Positions 17,373 to 25,894 of a stretch of DNA of 50,074 nt are shown here, one piece after another; within the stretch, counting starts at the first letter, position 1, and each line of letters begins with the position of its first letter. The translations under genes were made by a program, and so were the position numbers. This DNA comes from an uncultured Pelagibacteraceae bacterium (GTDB lineage: Bacteria; Pseudomonadota; Alphaproteobacteria; Pelagibacterales; Pelagibacteraceae): the NCBI GenBank assembly GCA_902599575.1, contig CACKFS010000005.1:1-50074 (forward strand), given 5' to 3'. The notes under the pieces are model-generated. The model was not told the DNA's origin. It did not search any database and worked only from the letters and a program-made list of their open reading frames with translations.

Positions 17373-18830
17373 ATGTTAGATTGCAATATGTACGAAAAAT
17401 ACGGACAATTCACTGATGGTAAATGGCATAAATCATCAAATGGCGAAACTTACGAAGTAATTAACCCAGCGAATGAAGAAGTTTTAGGCCAAGCCTCAAA
17501 AGCATCGCCCGAAGATGTAAACAAAGCATTATTGTCTGCTCAAAAAGGATTAGAAGTTTGGAGAAAAACACCACCATGGCAACGTGCTTATATTTTAAGA
17601 AGAATTGCTGACAAGATGAGAGAAAAGCAAGACATACTTGCTAAATGGATGACACTTGAAGTTGGAAAACCTTTTGCAGAAGCAAAAGGCGAAGTTAATG
17701 GTGCTGCAGATATATACGAATGGAATGCAGAAGAGACAAAAAGAATTTATGGTCAAACAGTTGAAAGTAGATTTGAAGATACAAGAGTTCATGTTTATTA
17801 TCAGCCAGTTGGCGTTGTTGCAGCTTTAGTTCCATGGAACTTCCCTTTAGTTCTCTCTGCCAGAAAAATTTCTACAGCCCTTGCAGCAGGATGTTCTGTG
17901 ATTGTTAAGCCTGATGTAATAACACCAGGTGTTGTAATGGAACAGGTTGAAATTTGTAGAGAGTGTGGAGTGCCTCCTGGAGTTGTTAATTTATTATCAG
18001 GAGATCCACCAAGCATCGCACAACAATTAATCGCTTCAGATATTGTTAAAAAAATATCTATAACAGGATCATCTAGAGTTGGTAAATTAATTCTAAAACA
18101 AGCTGCAGATAAAGTTCAAAGAGTAACTATGGAACTAAGTGGACATTCACCTTTTATAGTTTTTGATGATGCTGATATTAAAAAAGCAGCTGACATGGCC
18201 ATTGCTGCAAAGTTTAGAAATAATGGGCAAGTTTGTATTTCCCCGAATAGATTTTACATACAAGAAAAGAAAAAAGAGGAATTTGTAAATCTTTTTGTAG
18301 AAAAAACAAAAAAATTAAAGATTGGTGATGGTATGGATCCATCAGTTCAACTTGGTCCTTTAACAACTAAAAAAAGATTAAATGAGATTGAAGATTTAGT
18401 TGAAACTACAAAAAAAGAGGGTGCGAAAGTTTTGTTAGGAGGTAAAAGACCAAAAGGATTTAATAAAGGATTTTATTACGAGCCAACTATTTTTGACGAT
18501 GTAAAAGATGATTTTACAATTATGAAGGTAGAACCATTTGGCCCTTTAGTGCCAATATTGTCGTTTAAAGAATTTGATGAAGTTATAGAAAGAGCAAACA
18601 ATCACGAACTTGGATTATCAAGTTATATTTGTACGAATTCAATGGAAAGAGCACACCGTGCATCTGAATTAATGGAGACGGGAACAGTTGCAGTTAATAC
18701 ACCTTTAGTCGCAATTGCCGAAGCACCATTTGGTGGTATAAAGCAAGCTGGTTATGGAAGAGAAGGTGGTTCAATGGCTATTAAAGATTATTTAAATGTT
18801 AAATATACTCACTTAGGAATTAAAGGATAA
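17373..18830 (+). CDS. NAD(P)-dependent aldehyde dehydrogenase (SSADH-like)
   Basis: A 485-residue ALDH superfamily enzyme. Landmarks are YGQFTDGKWHKSSNGET at the N-terminus, VPWNFPLVLSARKISTALAA near residue 150, ITGSSRVGK, the general-base segment MELSGHSPFIVFDDADI near 255, and the catalytic cysteine in FRNNGQVCISPNRFYIQ near 290. The SGHSPFIVF form resembles the succinate-semialdehyde branch, but the aldehyde is not proven. The start is ambiguous: ATG at 17373 has AAAAGG only 2 nt away, while ATG at 17388 (MYEKYGQF) begins where family members usually begin. A 41-residue membrane peptide gene follows 2 nt after the stop. Confidence 0.93.
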   Translation: MLDCNMYEKYGQFTDGKWHKSSNGETYEVINPANEEVLGQASKASPEDVNKALLSAQKGLEVWRKTPPWQRAYILRRIADKMREKQDILAKWMTLEVGKPFAEAKGEVNGAADIYEWNAEETKRIYGQTVESRFEDTRVHVYYQPVGVVAALVPWNFPLVLSARKISTALAAGCSVIVKPDVITPGVVMEQVEICRECGVPPGVVNLLSGDPPSIAQQLIASDIVKKISITGSSRVGKLILKQAADKVQRVTMELSGHSPFIVFDDADIKKAADMAIAAKFRNNGQVCISPNRFYIQEKKKEEFVNLFVEKTKKLKIGDGMDPSVQLGPLTTKKRLNEIEDLVETTKKEGAKVLLGGKRPKGFNKGFYYEPTIFDDVKDDFTIMKVEPFGPLVPILSFKEFDEVIERANNHELGLSSYICTNSMERAHRASELMETGTVAVNTPLVAIAEAPFGGIKQAGYGREGGSMAIKDYLNVKYTHLGIKG

Positions 18831-18832
18831 AA

Positions 18833-18958
18833 ATGAAAACTAAAAAACAAATTAAAAAGGCTGCTAATATATTATTTTCTTGGAGAAATATGATGCCACT
18901 TTATTACGGCGTCATATGGATTATCTTGCTATTAATTGTAATTTTTTCACCTTTTTAA
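18833..18958 (+). CDS. 41-residue single-span membrane peptide
   Basis: This is too short for the ORF track. It begins 2 nt after the aldehyde dehydrogenase stop, with AAAGGA overlapping that stop as ribosome site. The product starts with a basic stretch (MKTKKQIKKAANILFSW), continues with a polar/aromatic turn and ends in one strong membrane helix (YYGVIWIILLLIVIF). Charge order suggests N-terminus in the cytoplasm. Codon pattern and tight spacing fit a translated gene. It lies between the dehydrogenase and ccdA; function unknown. Confidence 0.65.
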   Translation: MKTKKQIKKAANILFSWRNMMPLYYGVIWIILLLIVIFSPF

Positions 18959-18974
18959 AATTAAAAAATTATAA

Positions 18975-19682
18975 ATGGCACAATTATTATTACCTTTTTT
19001 TGCAGGCTTCATAAGTTTTTTGTCACCATGTGTTCTACCACTTATTCCAGGTTATATTTCTTATGTTTCCGGAAGTACTTTAAATGAACTATTAGAAAGT
19101 AAGCGGGTAAATATTATTCCAACTGTGCTTTTTACTATTGGTTTCTCAATAGTATTTATTGCTTTTGGAGCAACAAGTACTTTAATTGGTAACTTTGTAT
19201 TAACCAATTCTTTTGAGCTAAGAATTGTTTCAGGTGCAATTATTATATTATTTTCATTACAACTTTTAGGTCTTTTTAATTTTAAGTTTTTAAACATTGA
19301 AAAAAGATTTCAGACAGAAAGAAGATCAAATAAATTATACCCTGTTCTAGTTGGAATGGCTTTTGGTTTTGGTTGGACACCATGTATTGGGCCAATTCTT
19401 GGATCTATATTGGCCTTAGCGGCATTAGAAAGCACTTTAACTAAAGGAATTTTACTTTTAACAGCGTACTCCCTAGGTTTAGCGATTCCATTTATTTTGT
19501 CTGGTTTCTTAATTCAAAAGTTCATGGCAGTTTCAAAAAATCTTAAAAATAATATGAATATTATTTCAAAATCTGGAGGAGTTATCCTTTTAATTACAGG
19601 AATTCTAATTATTACAAATCAATTACAAGCTGTTAGTTATTATCTATTAGAATCTTTACCTTTCTTACAAAAGCTTGGTTAA
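18975..19682 (+). CDS. ccdA: CcdA/DsbD-type transmembrane electron carrier
   Basis: A 235-residue inner-membrane protein of six hydrophobic spans that passes reducing power from cytoplasmic thioredoxin to periplasmic thiol proteins, as needed for cytochrome c maturation. The two redox cysteines are in the internally repeated motifs SFLSPCVLPLIPGYISYVSG near residue 18 and GFGWTPCIGPILGSILALAA near 135. No ccm genes are adjacent in this window. It follows the small membrane peptide gene by 16 bp and may be co-transcribed with it. Confidence 0.93.
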   Translation: MAQLLLPFFAGFISFLSPCVLPLIPGYISYVSGSTLNELLESKRVNIIPTVLFTIGFSIVFIAFGATSTLIGNFVLTNSFELRIVSGAIIILFSLQLLGLFNFKFLNIEKRFQTERRSNKLYPVLVGMAFGFGWTPCIGPILGSILALAALESTLTKGILLLTAYSLGLAIPFILSGFLIQKFMAVSKNLKNNMNIISKSGGVILLITGILIITNQLQAVSYYLLESLPFLQKLG

Positions 19683-19709
19683 AATAATTTTTTGGTGTAA
19701 AATATAGAT

Positions 19710-20729
19710 ATGTCGATAGGTTACTTTTTTAATCAGTCAACAAAATTTCTTTGGTACTCTGCGCATTATATAATTTCTTTTAAATATTCTACACCAATAA
19801 AAATAGATAAAACTAACCCTCCATCATTTTATGGTAAGATGCCATCAGGAAAACAAATGTTTTTTGAGATGATGAAGTTATTAAATGAGGAAAGAAAGTT
19901 AATTAATGCAAAATTCTATAAATTACCAAAAACACAACTAAAGGATTTATTAAGTGCAGCAAAAGGAAGTTTTGATTTTTTCCTTGACCTTCCTAAGATA
20001 GATAAACGAAGAGCATCAGGTAAGTTTTCTGAAGTAGAAACAAAGAAAAAGGACTTACCTAAATATTACCTAAGAAACTTTCACTATCAAACTGATGGAT
20101 ACTTAAGTGAAAAATCAGCAAGACTATATGAATTTCAAGTTGAAACACTTTTCACTGGGTGTGCAGCAACTATGAGAAGATTTTCCATGATACCACTCAT
20201 TAACTATTTAAATTCTAATAAAAAAAATATTAAATTATTAGATATTGGAACAGGTACTGGAGAAATTATTGAAAGTTATAAATTAAATTTTAAAGATACA
20301 GAAATTACGTGTTCAGACTTATCTGAAGAATACTTAAATGTTGCAAAACAAAAGCTTAAAAAGTTCAAAGATATTAAATATGTTAATTGCAAAGGGGAAG
20401 AATTACCGTTTGAGAACGAGACTTTTGATGTTCTCACATCTACATATATGTTTCATGAAATTCCAACTGAAATTAGAAAGCAGGTATTTTCTGAAATCTC
20501 AAGAGTATTAAAAAAGGGTGGTATATTTGTTTTAACAGACTCTTTACAAATTGATGATAATCCTAAGTTAAATCCACTTTTAGAATTTTTTCCATATTCT
20601 ACTCATGAACCCTTTTATCCAAAATACATAAGAGAAGATTTAAAAGAAGTAGCTAAAAATTATGGACTTGAAATGTACTATAACAAAAATGCCTATCTAA
20701 GTAAAAGCATGGCATTTAGAAAATTATAA
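19710..20729 (+). CDS. Class I SAM-dependent methyltransferase with ~170-residue N-terminal region
   Basis: The C-terminal half (from about residue 170) is a Rossmann-type methyltransferase: motif I LLDIGTGTGEIIES, the acidic loop ITCSDLSEEYLNVAKQKL, the post-I segment GEELPFENETFDVLTS, and a UbiE-like FSEISRVLKKGGIFVLTDSL. The N-terminal half is a separate region with no motif I recognise, rich in Lys and aromatic residues and ending RNFHYQTDGYLSEKSARLY. The substrate is unknown. It converges with another methyltransferase gene, 2 bp apart. Confidence 0.85.
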   Translation: MSIGYFFNQSTKFLWYSAHYIISFKYSTPIKIDKTNPPSFYGKMPSGKQMFFEMMKLLNEERKLINAKFYKLPKTQLKDLLSAAKGSFDFFLDLPKIDKRRASGKFSEVETKKKDLPKYYLRNFHYQTDGYLSEKSARLYEFQVETLFTGCAATMRRFSMIPLINYLNSNKKNIKLLDIGTGTGEIIESYKLNFKDTEITCSDLSEEYLNVAKQKLKKFKDIKYVNCKGEELPFENETFDVLTSTYMFHEIPTEIRKQVFSEISRVLKKGGIFVLTDSLQIDDNPKLNPLLEFFPYSTHEPFYPKYIREDLKEVAKNYGLEMYYNKNAYLSKSMAFRKL

Positions 20730-20731
20730 AT

Positions 20732-21361
20732 TTATTTCACTACCTCATATAATCCAAGCCAGGCATTCACTTCTTTACTAGCAAGATATTGAGATTTAAA
20801 AAACTCTAATTTTTTACATTTATTTGTGTCGCATAATTCTTTTAATTTTTTATCAAAACCATATTCTTCATAAATACCTTCATTAATCGTAAAACATATT
20901 AAACCTTTGTTTTTAGTAATTCTTACAAACTCATCTAAAGCAGGTGGTTTAACATGAGCATAAGTAAATGTACCAACACACATCACTGCATCAAATTTAT
21001 TATCTTCATGATTTATTTTTTTATTAAGATCAGCTTTCTCTAATAAATGATAAAGACCATTTGGAACTAAATCTAAAAGATTTTGGGAAAGATCTGCACC
21101 ATAAAAGTTTTTAAAACCATATTTTTTTAATTCAACCCCAACTAACCCTGTGCCACAACCAGCATCGTAAATTTTGATTTCTTTATCATTTGCATATTTA
21201 TTAAAAACTTCAGATGTCTCTTTTGGACCAGTGTAGTTCCAGTCTGACATATCTTTGTCGTACTTATTTTCTTTACCCCAGTCGTCATAAAACTTCATCA
21301 CATCCTCTGTTTTCTTTAGAGTATGTAATGGAACTTTATTTCCAATATCTTTTTGAGCCAT
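20732..21361 (-). CDS. Class I SAM-dependent methyltransferase
   Basis: A 209-residue cytoplasmic methyltransferase. Motif I is IYDAGCGTGLVGVELKKYG near residue 65, followed by FYGADLSQNLLDLVPNGLY, DNKFDAVMCVGTFTYAHV and LDEFVRITKNKGLICFTIN. This pattern is of the small-molecule type (Williams-Beuren/UbiE-like group). It lies 16 bp downstream of the dioxygenase gene on the same strand, so the two may form a unit and act on related substrates, though nothing in the sequence fixes the substrate. Confidence 0.87.
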   Translation of the reverse strand: MAQKDIGNKVPLHTLKKTEDVMKFYDDWGKENKYDKDMSDWNYTGPKETSEVFNKYANDKEIKIYDAGCGTGLVGVELKKYGFKNFYGADLSQNLLDLVPNGLYHLLEKADLNKKINHEDNKFDAVMCVGTFTYAHVKPPALDEFVRITKNKGLICFTINEGIYEEYGFDKKLKELCDTNKCKKLEFFKSQYLASKEVNAWLGLYEVVK

Positions 21362-21377
21362 TGGATTTATAATTTAA

Positions 21378-22478
21378 TTAAATAAATTTTCTAAGTAAAT
21401 GTCTAAGTTTACCTTCAGAGGAGTCATAATCAATATAACAACCTTGTAAAAATCTATTTCCTTCATTTGGATTAAATTCTGTTCTACCGTGTAAGAGCCT
21501 ATAATTATCCATCATTAATAAATCACCTGGCATTAATTTAAATTCAATTAAAAACTTATCTGAGTTGTATATTTCTGATATTTTGTTTCTTGCTTGGTAG
21601 TATAAATCTAGTCTTTCTTTTTCTAAAGCAGGCACGAAATCTAATCTTGTACTAAATCTTACTTGTTTAACTTTGTTATTTTCATCTAATTCAATAAGTT
21701 GTCCTACATTTTCTAACACTACATCTTTATCAACAAACCTAAATTTTACCTTTACTTCTGTAAGAATTTTAAAAAAGTCAGGATGATTTTTTTTTAAACT
21801 CTCTGCAACTGAAAACCCATCTACTAAAGTTGAATATCCTCCACTTACTTCATTCTCAATACAATGTAATAATTGAATGTTAGGTATAGGTTTTCTATAT
21901 GGATTATCTGTGTGAGGTGATAAAGGTAAAGGCGTATATGCTAAGTCGTTTGGATTAGGTTTTGACTTTACATTAAAATATTCTCCAAAATTAGTCCTTC
22001 TAATACTTCCTATTGAATTTGCAAATTTAACAATGAAATTATCTTTTGTAGGAACATTAGAAATTACTACAAAACCATTTTTATAAAATGATTTTAAAAG
22101 TTCTAACATCTCATCACTTTCAAAAAAGTTATCTTTAAATTTAAAATTTTTAATATCTTTAAGTTTAGAGTCCCATAAAACTGGTTTTATTAGATCTTTT
22201 AAAAAAACATCTGAATTAAATTCTTTTTCTATTTTATCAATTTCAATCTTTGATTTTACACCATCGCTAAATTCAATATCCAAAAGCTTATCTATAATAT
22301 TTACTTTGTTAATTTTTATATCTTTTAAAAACGATGGATCAAAAAGACGTTGCTCAGTATTTTTATCTAAGTGTTCTTCCTCGCTTACTCTTTCTCTAAG
22401 CCAAATAGGGTGTAACTCCCATTTATTTGAACCTTCAAAAACAAATACTTTGTTATTTTGTTCTAATTCAATTTTCAT
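21378..22478 (-). CDS. Gamma-butyrobetaine hydroxylase-like Fe(II)/2-oxoglutarate dioxygenase
   Basis: A 366-residue two-domain enzyme. Residues ~1-95 form the GBBH-like N-terminal domain (LHPIWLRERVSEEEHLDKNT, FDPSF, DGVKSKIEID). The rest is a TauD/TfdA-type double-stranded beta-helix with the iron ligands His-x-Asp in LPLSPHTDNPYR near 190 and the distal His in YRLLHGRTEF near 330, plus a following Arg for 2-oxoglutarate. Members hydroxylate trimethyllysine or gamma-butyrobetaine in carnitine metabolism, or other trimethylammonium or sulfonate compounds. AGGAA 8 nt upstream supports the start. A role in osmolyte or methylated-amine use is plausible given the DMGDH-family gene elsewhere in the window. 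Confidence 0.85.
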   Translation of the reverse strand: MKIELEQNNKVFVFEGSNKWELHPIWLRERVSEEEHLDKNTEQRLFDPSFLKDIKINKVNIIDKLLDIEFSDGVKSKIEIDKIEKEFNSDVFLKDLIKPVLWDSKLKDIKNFKFKDNFFESDEMLELLKSFYKNGFVVISNVPTKDNFIVKFANSIGSIRRTNFGEYFNVKSKPNPNDLAYTPLPLSPHTDNPYRKPIPNIQLLHCIENEVSGGYSTLVDGFSVAESLKKNHPDFFKILTEVKVKFRFVDKDVVLENVGQLIELDENNKVKQVRFSTRLDFVPALEKERLDLYYQARNKISEIYNSDKFLIEFKLMPGDLLMMDNYRLLHGRTEFNPNEGNRFLQGCYIDYDSSEGKLRHLLRKFI

Positions 22479-22563
22479 ACTAATATTCCTAGATATCTCA
22501 AAAAATTTACTTTTATCAAGTAAAATTAAATAGTAATAAGCTCATCTATACGAGCAAAAATAA

Positions 22564-23349
22564 ATGAAAAACAAAGATATTTATAATTTTCTAATTTCTT
22601 TAGCTAGAGATTTAAACAAATTTTATAAGTTAAAATTAAACAAAAAATTTAAAGCTAAGAATAAAGGTAGCGATTCTAATTATGACCCAGTTACCATTGC
22701 AGATAAAAAATTTGAAAAATTTATTAGAAATAAAATAAGTAAAAAATTTCCTCAACACTCAATTATTGGTGAAGAATTTGGATTAAAAAACAAAAAAAGT
22801 GATTATTCTTGGGTTATAGATCCAATTGATGGAACTAGATCATTTGTAATTGGATATCCATCTTGGAGTAATTTAATTGCATTTTGTTATAAGAATAAAC
22901 CAATTATGGGATTAGCAAACTTTCCTATCCTAAATAAATTTTATATCAACCAGGATAGTAAAAAAGCCTTTCTTTTTAATGGGAAGAAAAAAATAAAATT
23001 AAGATCTTCAAATTGTAAAAAATTTAAGGATGCAAAAATATCAGGAGATTTTCACGGTCAGTATAGTTTAGATAAACTTAAGAAAGTTAAAAAATTATTA
23101 CCACGAATGCAGTTTCCTTGTATGGATGCTTTAAGCTACTCACATTTTTGTGAAGGTAAAATTGATACAGTATTTCAAAGCGGAAATAAAATATGGGATA
23201 TTTATCCTTTAATTCCAATTATAAAAGCTTCAGGAGGAACTGTAACTAATTGGGAAAATAAAGAAAATTTTGATAGTGGAAATGTTTTAATATCTTCGAG
23301 TAGGCTAATTCACAAACAAATGCTTAAAATGTTAAAACCACTCAATTAA
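22564..23349 (+). CDS. Inositol monophosphatase family phosphatase (HisN-like)
   Basis: A 261-residue Mg2+-dependent phosphatase. The family motifs are DPVTIADKKFEKFIR, IIGEEFG near residue 68, the metal site WVIDPIDGTRSFVIGYPSW near 90, and a C-terminal KIWDIYPLIPIIKASGG. The insertion SFVIGYPSWSNLIAF after DGT resembles HisN-type histidinol-phosphate phosphatases more than suhB, but substrates in this family are hard to predict. The stop overlaps the convergent epimerase stop by 4 bases. Confidence 0.85.
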   Translation: MKNKDIYNFLISLARDLNKFYKLKLNKKFKAKNKGSDSNYDPVTIADKKFEKFIRNKISKKFPQHSIIGEEFGLKNKKSDYSWVIDPIDGTRSFVIGYPSWSNLIAFCYKNKPIMGLANFPILNKFYINQDSKKAFLFNGKKKIKLRSSNCKKFKDAKISGDFHGQYSLDKLKKVKKLLPRMQFPCMDALSYSHFCEGKIDTVFQSGNKIWDIYPLIPIIKASGGTVTNWENKENFDSGNVLISSSRLIHKQMLKMLKPLN

Positions 23350-24227
23350 TTATTTTTAATAAAATCTTTTATATAATCTCTTAACTTGATTTTACCAAAG
23401 TGTTTGTAGACTTTGTTAGAAAGATTCATATTAGTAAGTGCAGATGCATATCTCTCCCCAGCTCTTCTTGGTAAGTATTTTATTTTCCTTTTGAACATTT
23501 TTGCAACTTTAATAATTGAAAAACTTTCTCTGTGGGAAATACTATAGTGTCTACAAAGATTTTTTTTCCAAGCCATAAAACAAATTTTAACTGTATCATC
23601 AATGTGAGTGAATCTTCTTGATTGAGTTCCGGGTCTTACAACAGGAAGTGGTTTCTTTCTTTTGTAAAAATCTTCAAATATTCCAATAACAGTTGCCATA
23701 CTTCCTTTACCAATTTGATTGGGCCCATAAACATTGTAAAAATAAATTATCTCATATTTAAAATTAAACCATTTCTTCATATTTTCTAAGAGTTCTAAAT
23801 TTTTTGCTTTTGTAAAAGCATAAGGTGATAAATCTTTATCTTTACCTTTATTTCCAAGAGACGCAGATGTAGCGCTATAAATTAATTTTATTTTATTTTT
23901 TAAACAAAAATTTATTACAGCATTAGTACCTATAGAGTTTGAGTCTATACATTTATCCATCTGTAAAAAACTTTGATAAATTCTAGCAAATTCCCCAAAA
24001 TGAAAAATAGAATGAATTTTTTTTGGATTTAAAACCGTGCTTATATTTTTTGTATGTGCTTTTATATATCGTATTCTTGAACTTTTGATATGATTTCTCT
24101 TTGAGCTTGAGCTATAATTATCAATTGAAATTATATTCAATTTTGTTTTTTCTAAAAAATATTTAATAAGATTTGTTCCAACAAATCCTGCTCCACCAGT
24201 GATTACTATCTTTTTAGCGTTCATCAA
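23346..24227 (-). CDS. NAD-dependent epimerase/dehydratase (extended SDR)
   Basis: A 293-residue extended short-chain dehydrogenase of the nucleotide-sugar type. The NAD-binding motif is VITGGAGFVGTNLIKYF at the N-terminus, the Ser is in LIYSATSASLG near 120, and the catalytic YxxxK is in SPYAFTKAKNLELL. YFYNVYGPNQIG and a VRPGTQSRRFTHIDDTVK segment are typical of UDP-sugar epimerases. It probably makes or interconverts a nucleotide sugar for surface polysaccharide. The start may be ATG 24227 or the next-but-one codon at 24224. No other glycan genes adjoin it. Confidence 0.85.
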   Translation of the reverse strand: MMNAKKIVITGGAGFVGTNLIKYFLEKTKLNIISIDNYSSSSKRNHIKSSRIRYIKAHTKNISTVLNPKKIHSIFHFGEFARIYQSFLQMDKCIDSNSIGTNAVINFCLKNKIKLIYSATSASLGNKGKDKDLSPYAFTKAKNLELLENMKKWFNFKYEIIYFYNVYGPNQIGKGSMATVIGIFEDFYKRKKPLPVVRPGTQSRRFTHIDDTVKICFMAWKKNLCRHYSISHRESFSIIKVAKMFKRKIKYLPRRAGERYASALTNMNLSNKVYKHFGKIKLRDYIKDFIKNN

Positions 24228-24299
24228 ACAGTTATCTATTAATTTAAATATTTATTTATGTAAATAACTAAATTAGAATAAGTATTTAATAGGAGGAAT

Positions 24300-24692
24300 A
24301 TGGAAATTTTTAAACCAATTAATGAAAAAAAAGCTAAAGGCAAAGTCAAAAAAATTTTTAATGAAATTAAAAAAACAAGAAAAATATCAAAAATACCAAA
24401 TTTTTGGAGATCAATTGCACATAATCCTACACTGCTTGAAAGAACTTGGAATAATCTTAAAGCAATTATGAAAGACGGAGCGTTAGACGCTGTCACAAAA
24501 GAGTTAATTTATGTAGCTGTTTCAATTACAAATAGCTGTGGATATTGTACAAGATCACATACTTTTGCTGCTAAAAAAAAAGGTGCAACAGATCAAATGA
24601 TAAAGGAAATGATTGACGTTGTTGGTATAGCAAATCAAAATAATAAATTAGTTGAGGCTTATCAAGTGGAAGTAGATAAAATTTATAAATAA
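24300..24692 (+). CDS. Carboxymuconolactone decarboxylase / AhpD-like protein
   Basis: A 130-residue all-helical protein of the CMD/AhpD family. The redox motif CGYCTRSHTFAAKKKG near residue 80 holds the CxxC plus downstream His that AhpD-type peroxidase partners use. AGGAGG stands 3 nt before the ATG, an exceptionally strong but close ribosome site. The next gene (SMR transporter) starts 1 nt after its stop, so the two are likely co-translated. A role in peroxide defence is inferred from the motif only. Confidence 0.87.
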   Translation: MEIFKPINEKKAKGKVKKIFNEIKKTRKISKIPNFWRSIAHNPTLLERTWNNLKAIMKDGALDAVTKELIYVAVSITNSCGYCTRSHTFAAKKKGATDQMIKEMIDVVGIANQNNKLVEAYQVEVDKIYK

Positions 24693-24693
24693 T

Positions 24694-25029
24694 ATGAGTA
24701 ATTTAATTGGATATGTATATTTACTTTTAGCAGTTATTCTTGGAATAACTTCTAACGGATTTCTTAAAACTACAAATGGTTTTACGAACATTGGCCCAAC
24801 CATAATGTGTATGGTTACCATACTTCTTTGTATATTTTTTCTGGCAAAAGCAATGATGATAATACCTGTTGGATTTACATATGCGACTTATGGAGGTTTA
24901 ACAATCACTGCGGTGACTATTTTTGGAATACTTAAATATAATCAAATTCCAAATATCTATGGCATTATTGGTATAACTTTAATTATCATAGGTGTAGTGC
25001 TTGTAAATTTTTTAGGAAAAACCTCTTAA
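24694..25029 (+). CDS. Small multidrug resistance (SMR/EmrE-like) transporter
   Basis: A 111-residue inner-membrane protein with four hydrophobic helices, the SMR size and layout: LIGYVYLLLAVILGITSNGFLK, GPTIMCMVTILLCIFFLAKAM, IPVGFTYATYGGLTITAVTIF, and IYGIIGITLIIIGVVLVNFLG. The usual helix-1 glutamate of EmrE (xxAIxxEV) is not obvious: the equivalent stretch reads LLLAVILGITSN. This suggests a different substrate or a degenerate member. It works as a dimer in the family. It is spaced 1 nt from the AhpD-like gene. Confidence 0.8.
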   Translation: MSNLIGYVYLLLAVILGITSNGFLKTTNGFTNIGPTIMCMVTILLCIFFLAKAMMIIPVGFTYATYGGLTITAVTIFGILKYNQIPNIYGIIGITLIIIGVVLVNFLGKTS

Positions 25030-25097
25030 AAATAACTAGGACAATTCTGTACATTTTAAAACATTGAAAATTTGAAAAATTTTATTATTTTAAAATT

Positions 25098-25241
25098 ATG
25101 AACGTTTGTTATGCAACATTATTAGGAATAGCTTTTTTAGCAACTATTGTATTTATTTTTAGAAAACCATCAAAAAAAGAGTTAGAAAAATTCGAAAGCA
25201 AAGACCAAGACAAAATTAATTGGTCTAAAATGGGTTTTTAA
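25098..25241 (+). CDS. 47-residue single-span membrane peptide
   Basis: Below the track's length cut. The product starts with a membrane helix (MNVCYATLLGIAFLATIVFIF) and then a charged tail (RKPSKKELEKFESKDQDK) ending INWSKMGF. The layout is typical of small bitopic membrane proteins, and it fills the only space between the SMR and SRAP genes. No clear Shine-Dalgarno is visible. Function unknown. Confidence 0.5.
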   Translation: MNVCYATLLGIAFLATIVFIFRKPSKKELEKFESKDQDKINWSKMGF

Positions 25242-25268
25242 TTTTTTCAATTAAAGTATAATTAATTT

Positions 25269-25892
25269 ATGTGTGGCAGGTATGTAATTACCAAACCAGT
25301 TGAAAAAACTGTTAAAATTGTAAAATCATCTACAACAGTTAAAGATGATGAGAACTTTAACGCACATCCAAGTCAAGCATTACCAATTATAAAATCATAT
25401 TCAAATGGCAAGACTTTAGAACTAGTGAAGTGGGGAATAGTGCCATCGTGGGCAAAACAAAAAGATTTTAGACCTTTAATAAATGCAAGAATAGAAACAA
25501 TTGATGAAAAAGTTTCTTTCAAAAAACTTATAAAAACAACAAGATGCGTTGCTGTAATGGATGGCTTTTATGAGTGGAAAAGATCTAAAGAAAGCAAAAC
25601 TCCATTTTATTTTACAAGAGAAGATAAAAAACCATTATACGTGGCTGGAATTTTTGAAAATAATGAATTTTGTTTAATTACTGAAGAGGCTAGCCAAAAC
25701 GTTATGGATATACATCATAGACAGCCAGTTATTTTAGATAATAATGAAATAGATAATTATTTAGATCTTAAAAAGGATGGCAAAAAATACTTGAGCCAGA
25801 TTAAGAAAATTACTTTAAATTTTTATGAGATTTCTAAAGAAGTTAATAAACCTACAAACAATTATCCATCATTGATTAGTAAGTTAAATTAA
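25269..25892 (+). CDS. SRAP-domain (YedK/HMCES) protein
   Basis: A 207-residue SRAP peptidase-like protein that forms a covalent link with abasic sites in single-stranded DNA and shields them. After Met removal the N-terminus is the reactive Cys2 (MCGRYVITKP). Other family positions are visible: RPLINARIETIDEK near residue 75, the Glu in GFYEWKRSKESKTPFYF near 105, and a His in MDIHHRQPVIL near 155. The usual HxRMP motif is replaced by HHRQP. The next gene begins 2 nt later, so an unknown basic protein is probably co-expressed. Confidence 0.93.
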   Translation: MCGRYVITKPVEKTVKIVKSSTTVKDDENFNAHPSQALPIIKSYSNGKTLELVKWGIVPSWAKQKDFRPLINARIETIDEKVSFKKLIKTTRCVAVMDGFYEWKRSKESKTPFYFTREDKKPLYVAGIFENNEFCLITEEASQNVMDIHHRQPVILDNNEIDNYLDLKKDGKKYLSQIKKITLNFYEISKEVNKPTNNYPSLISKLN

Positions 25893-25894
25893 TA

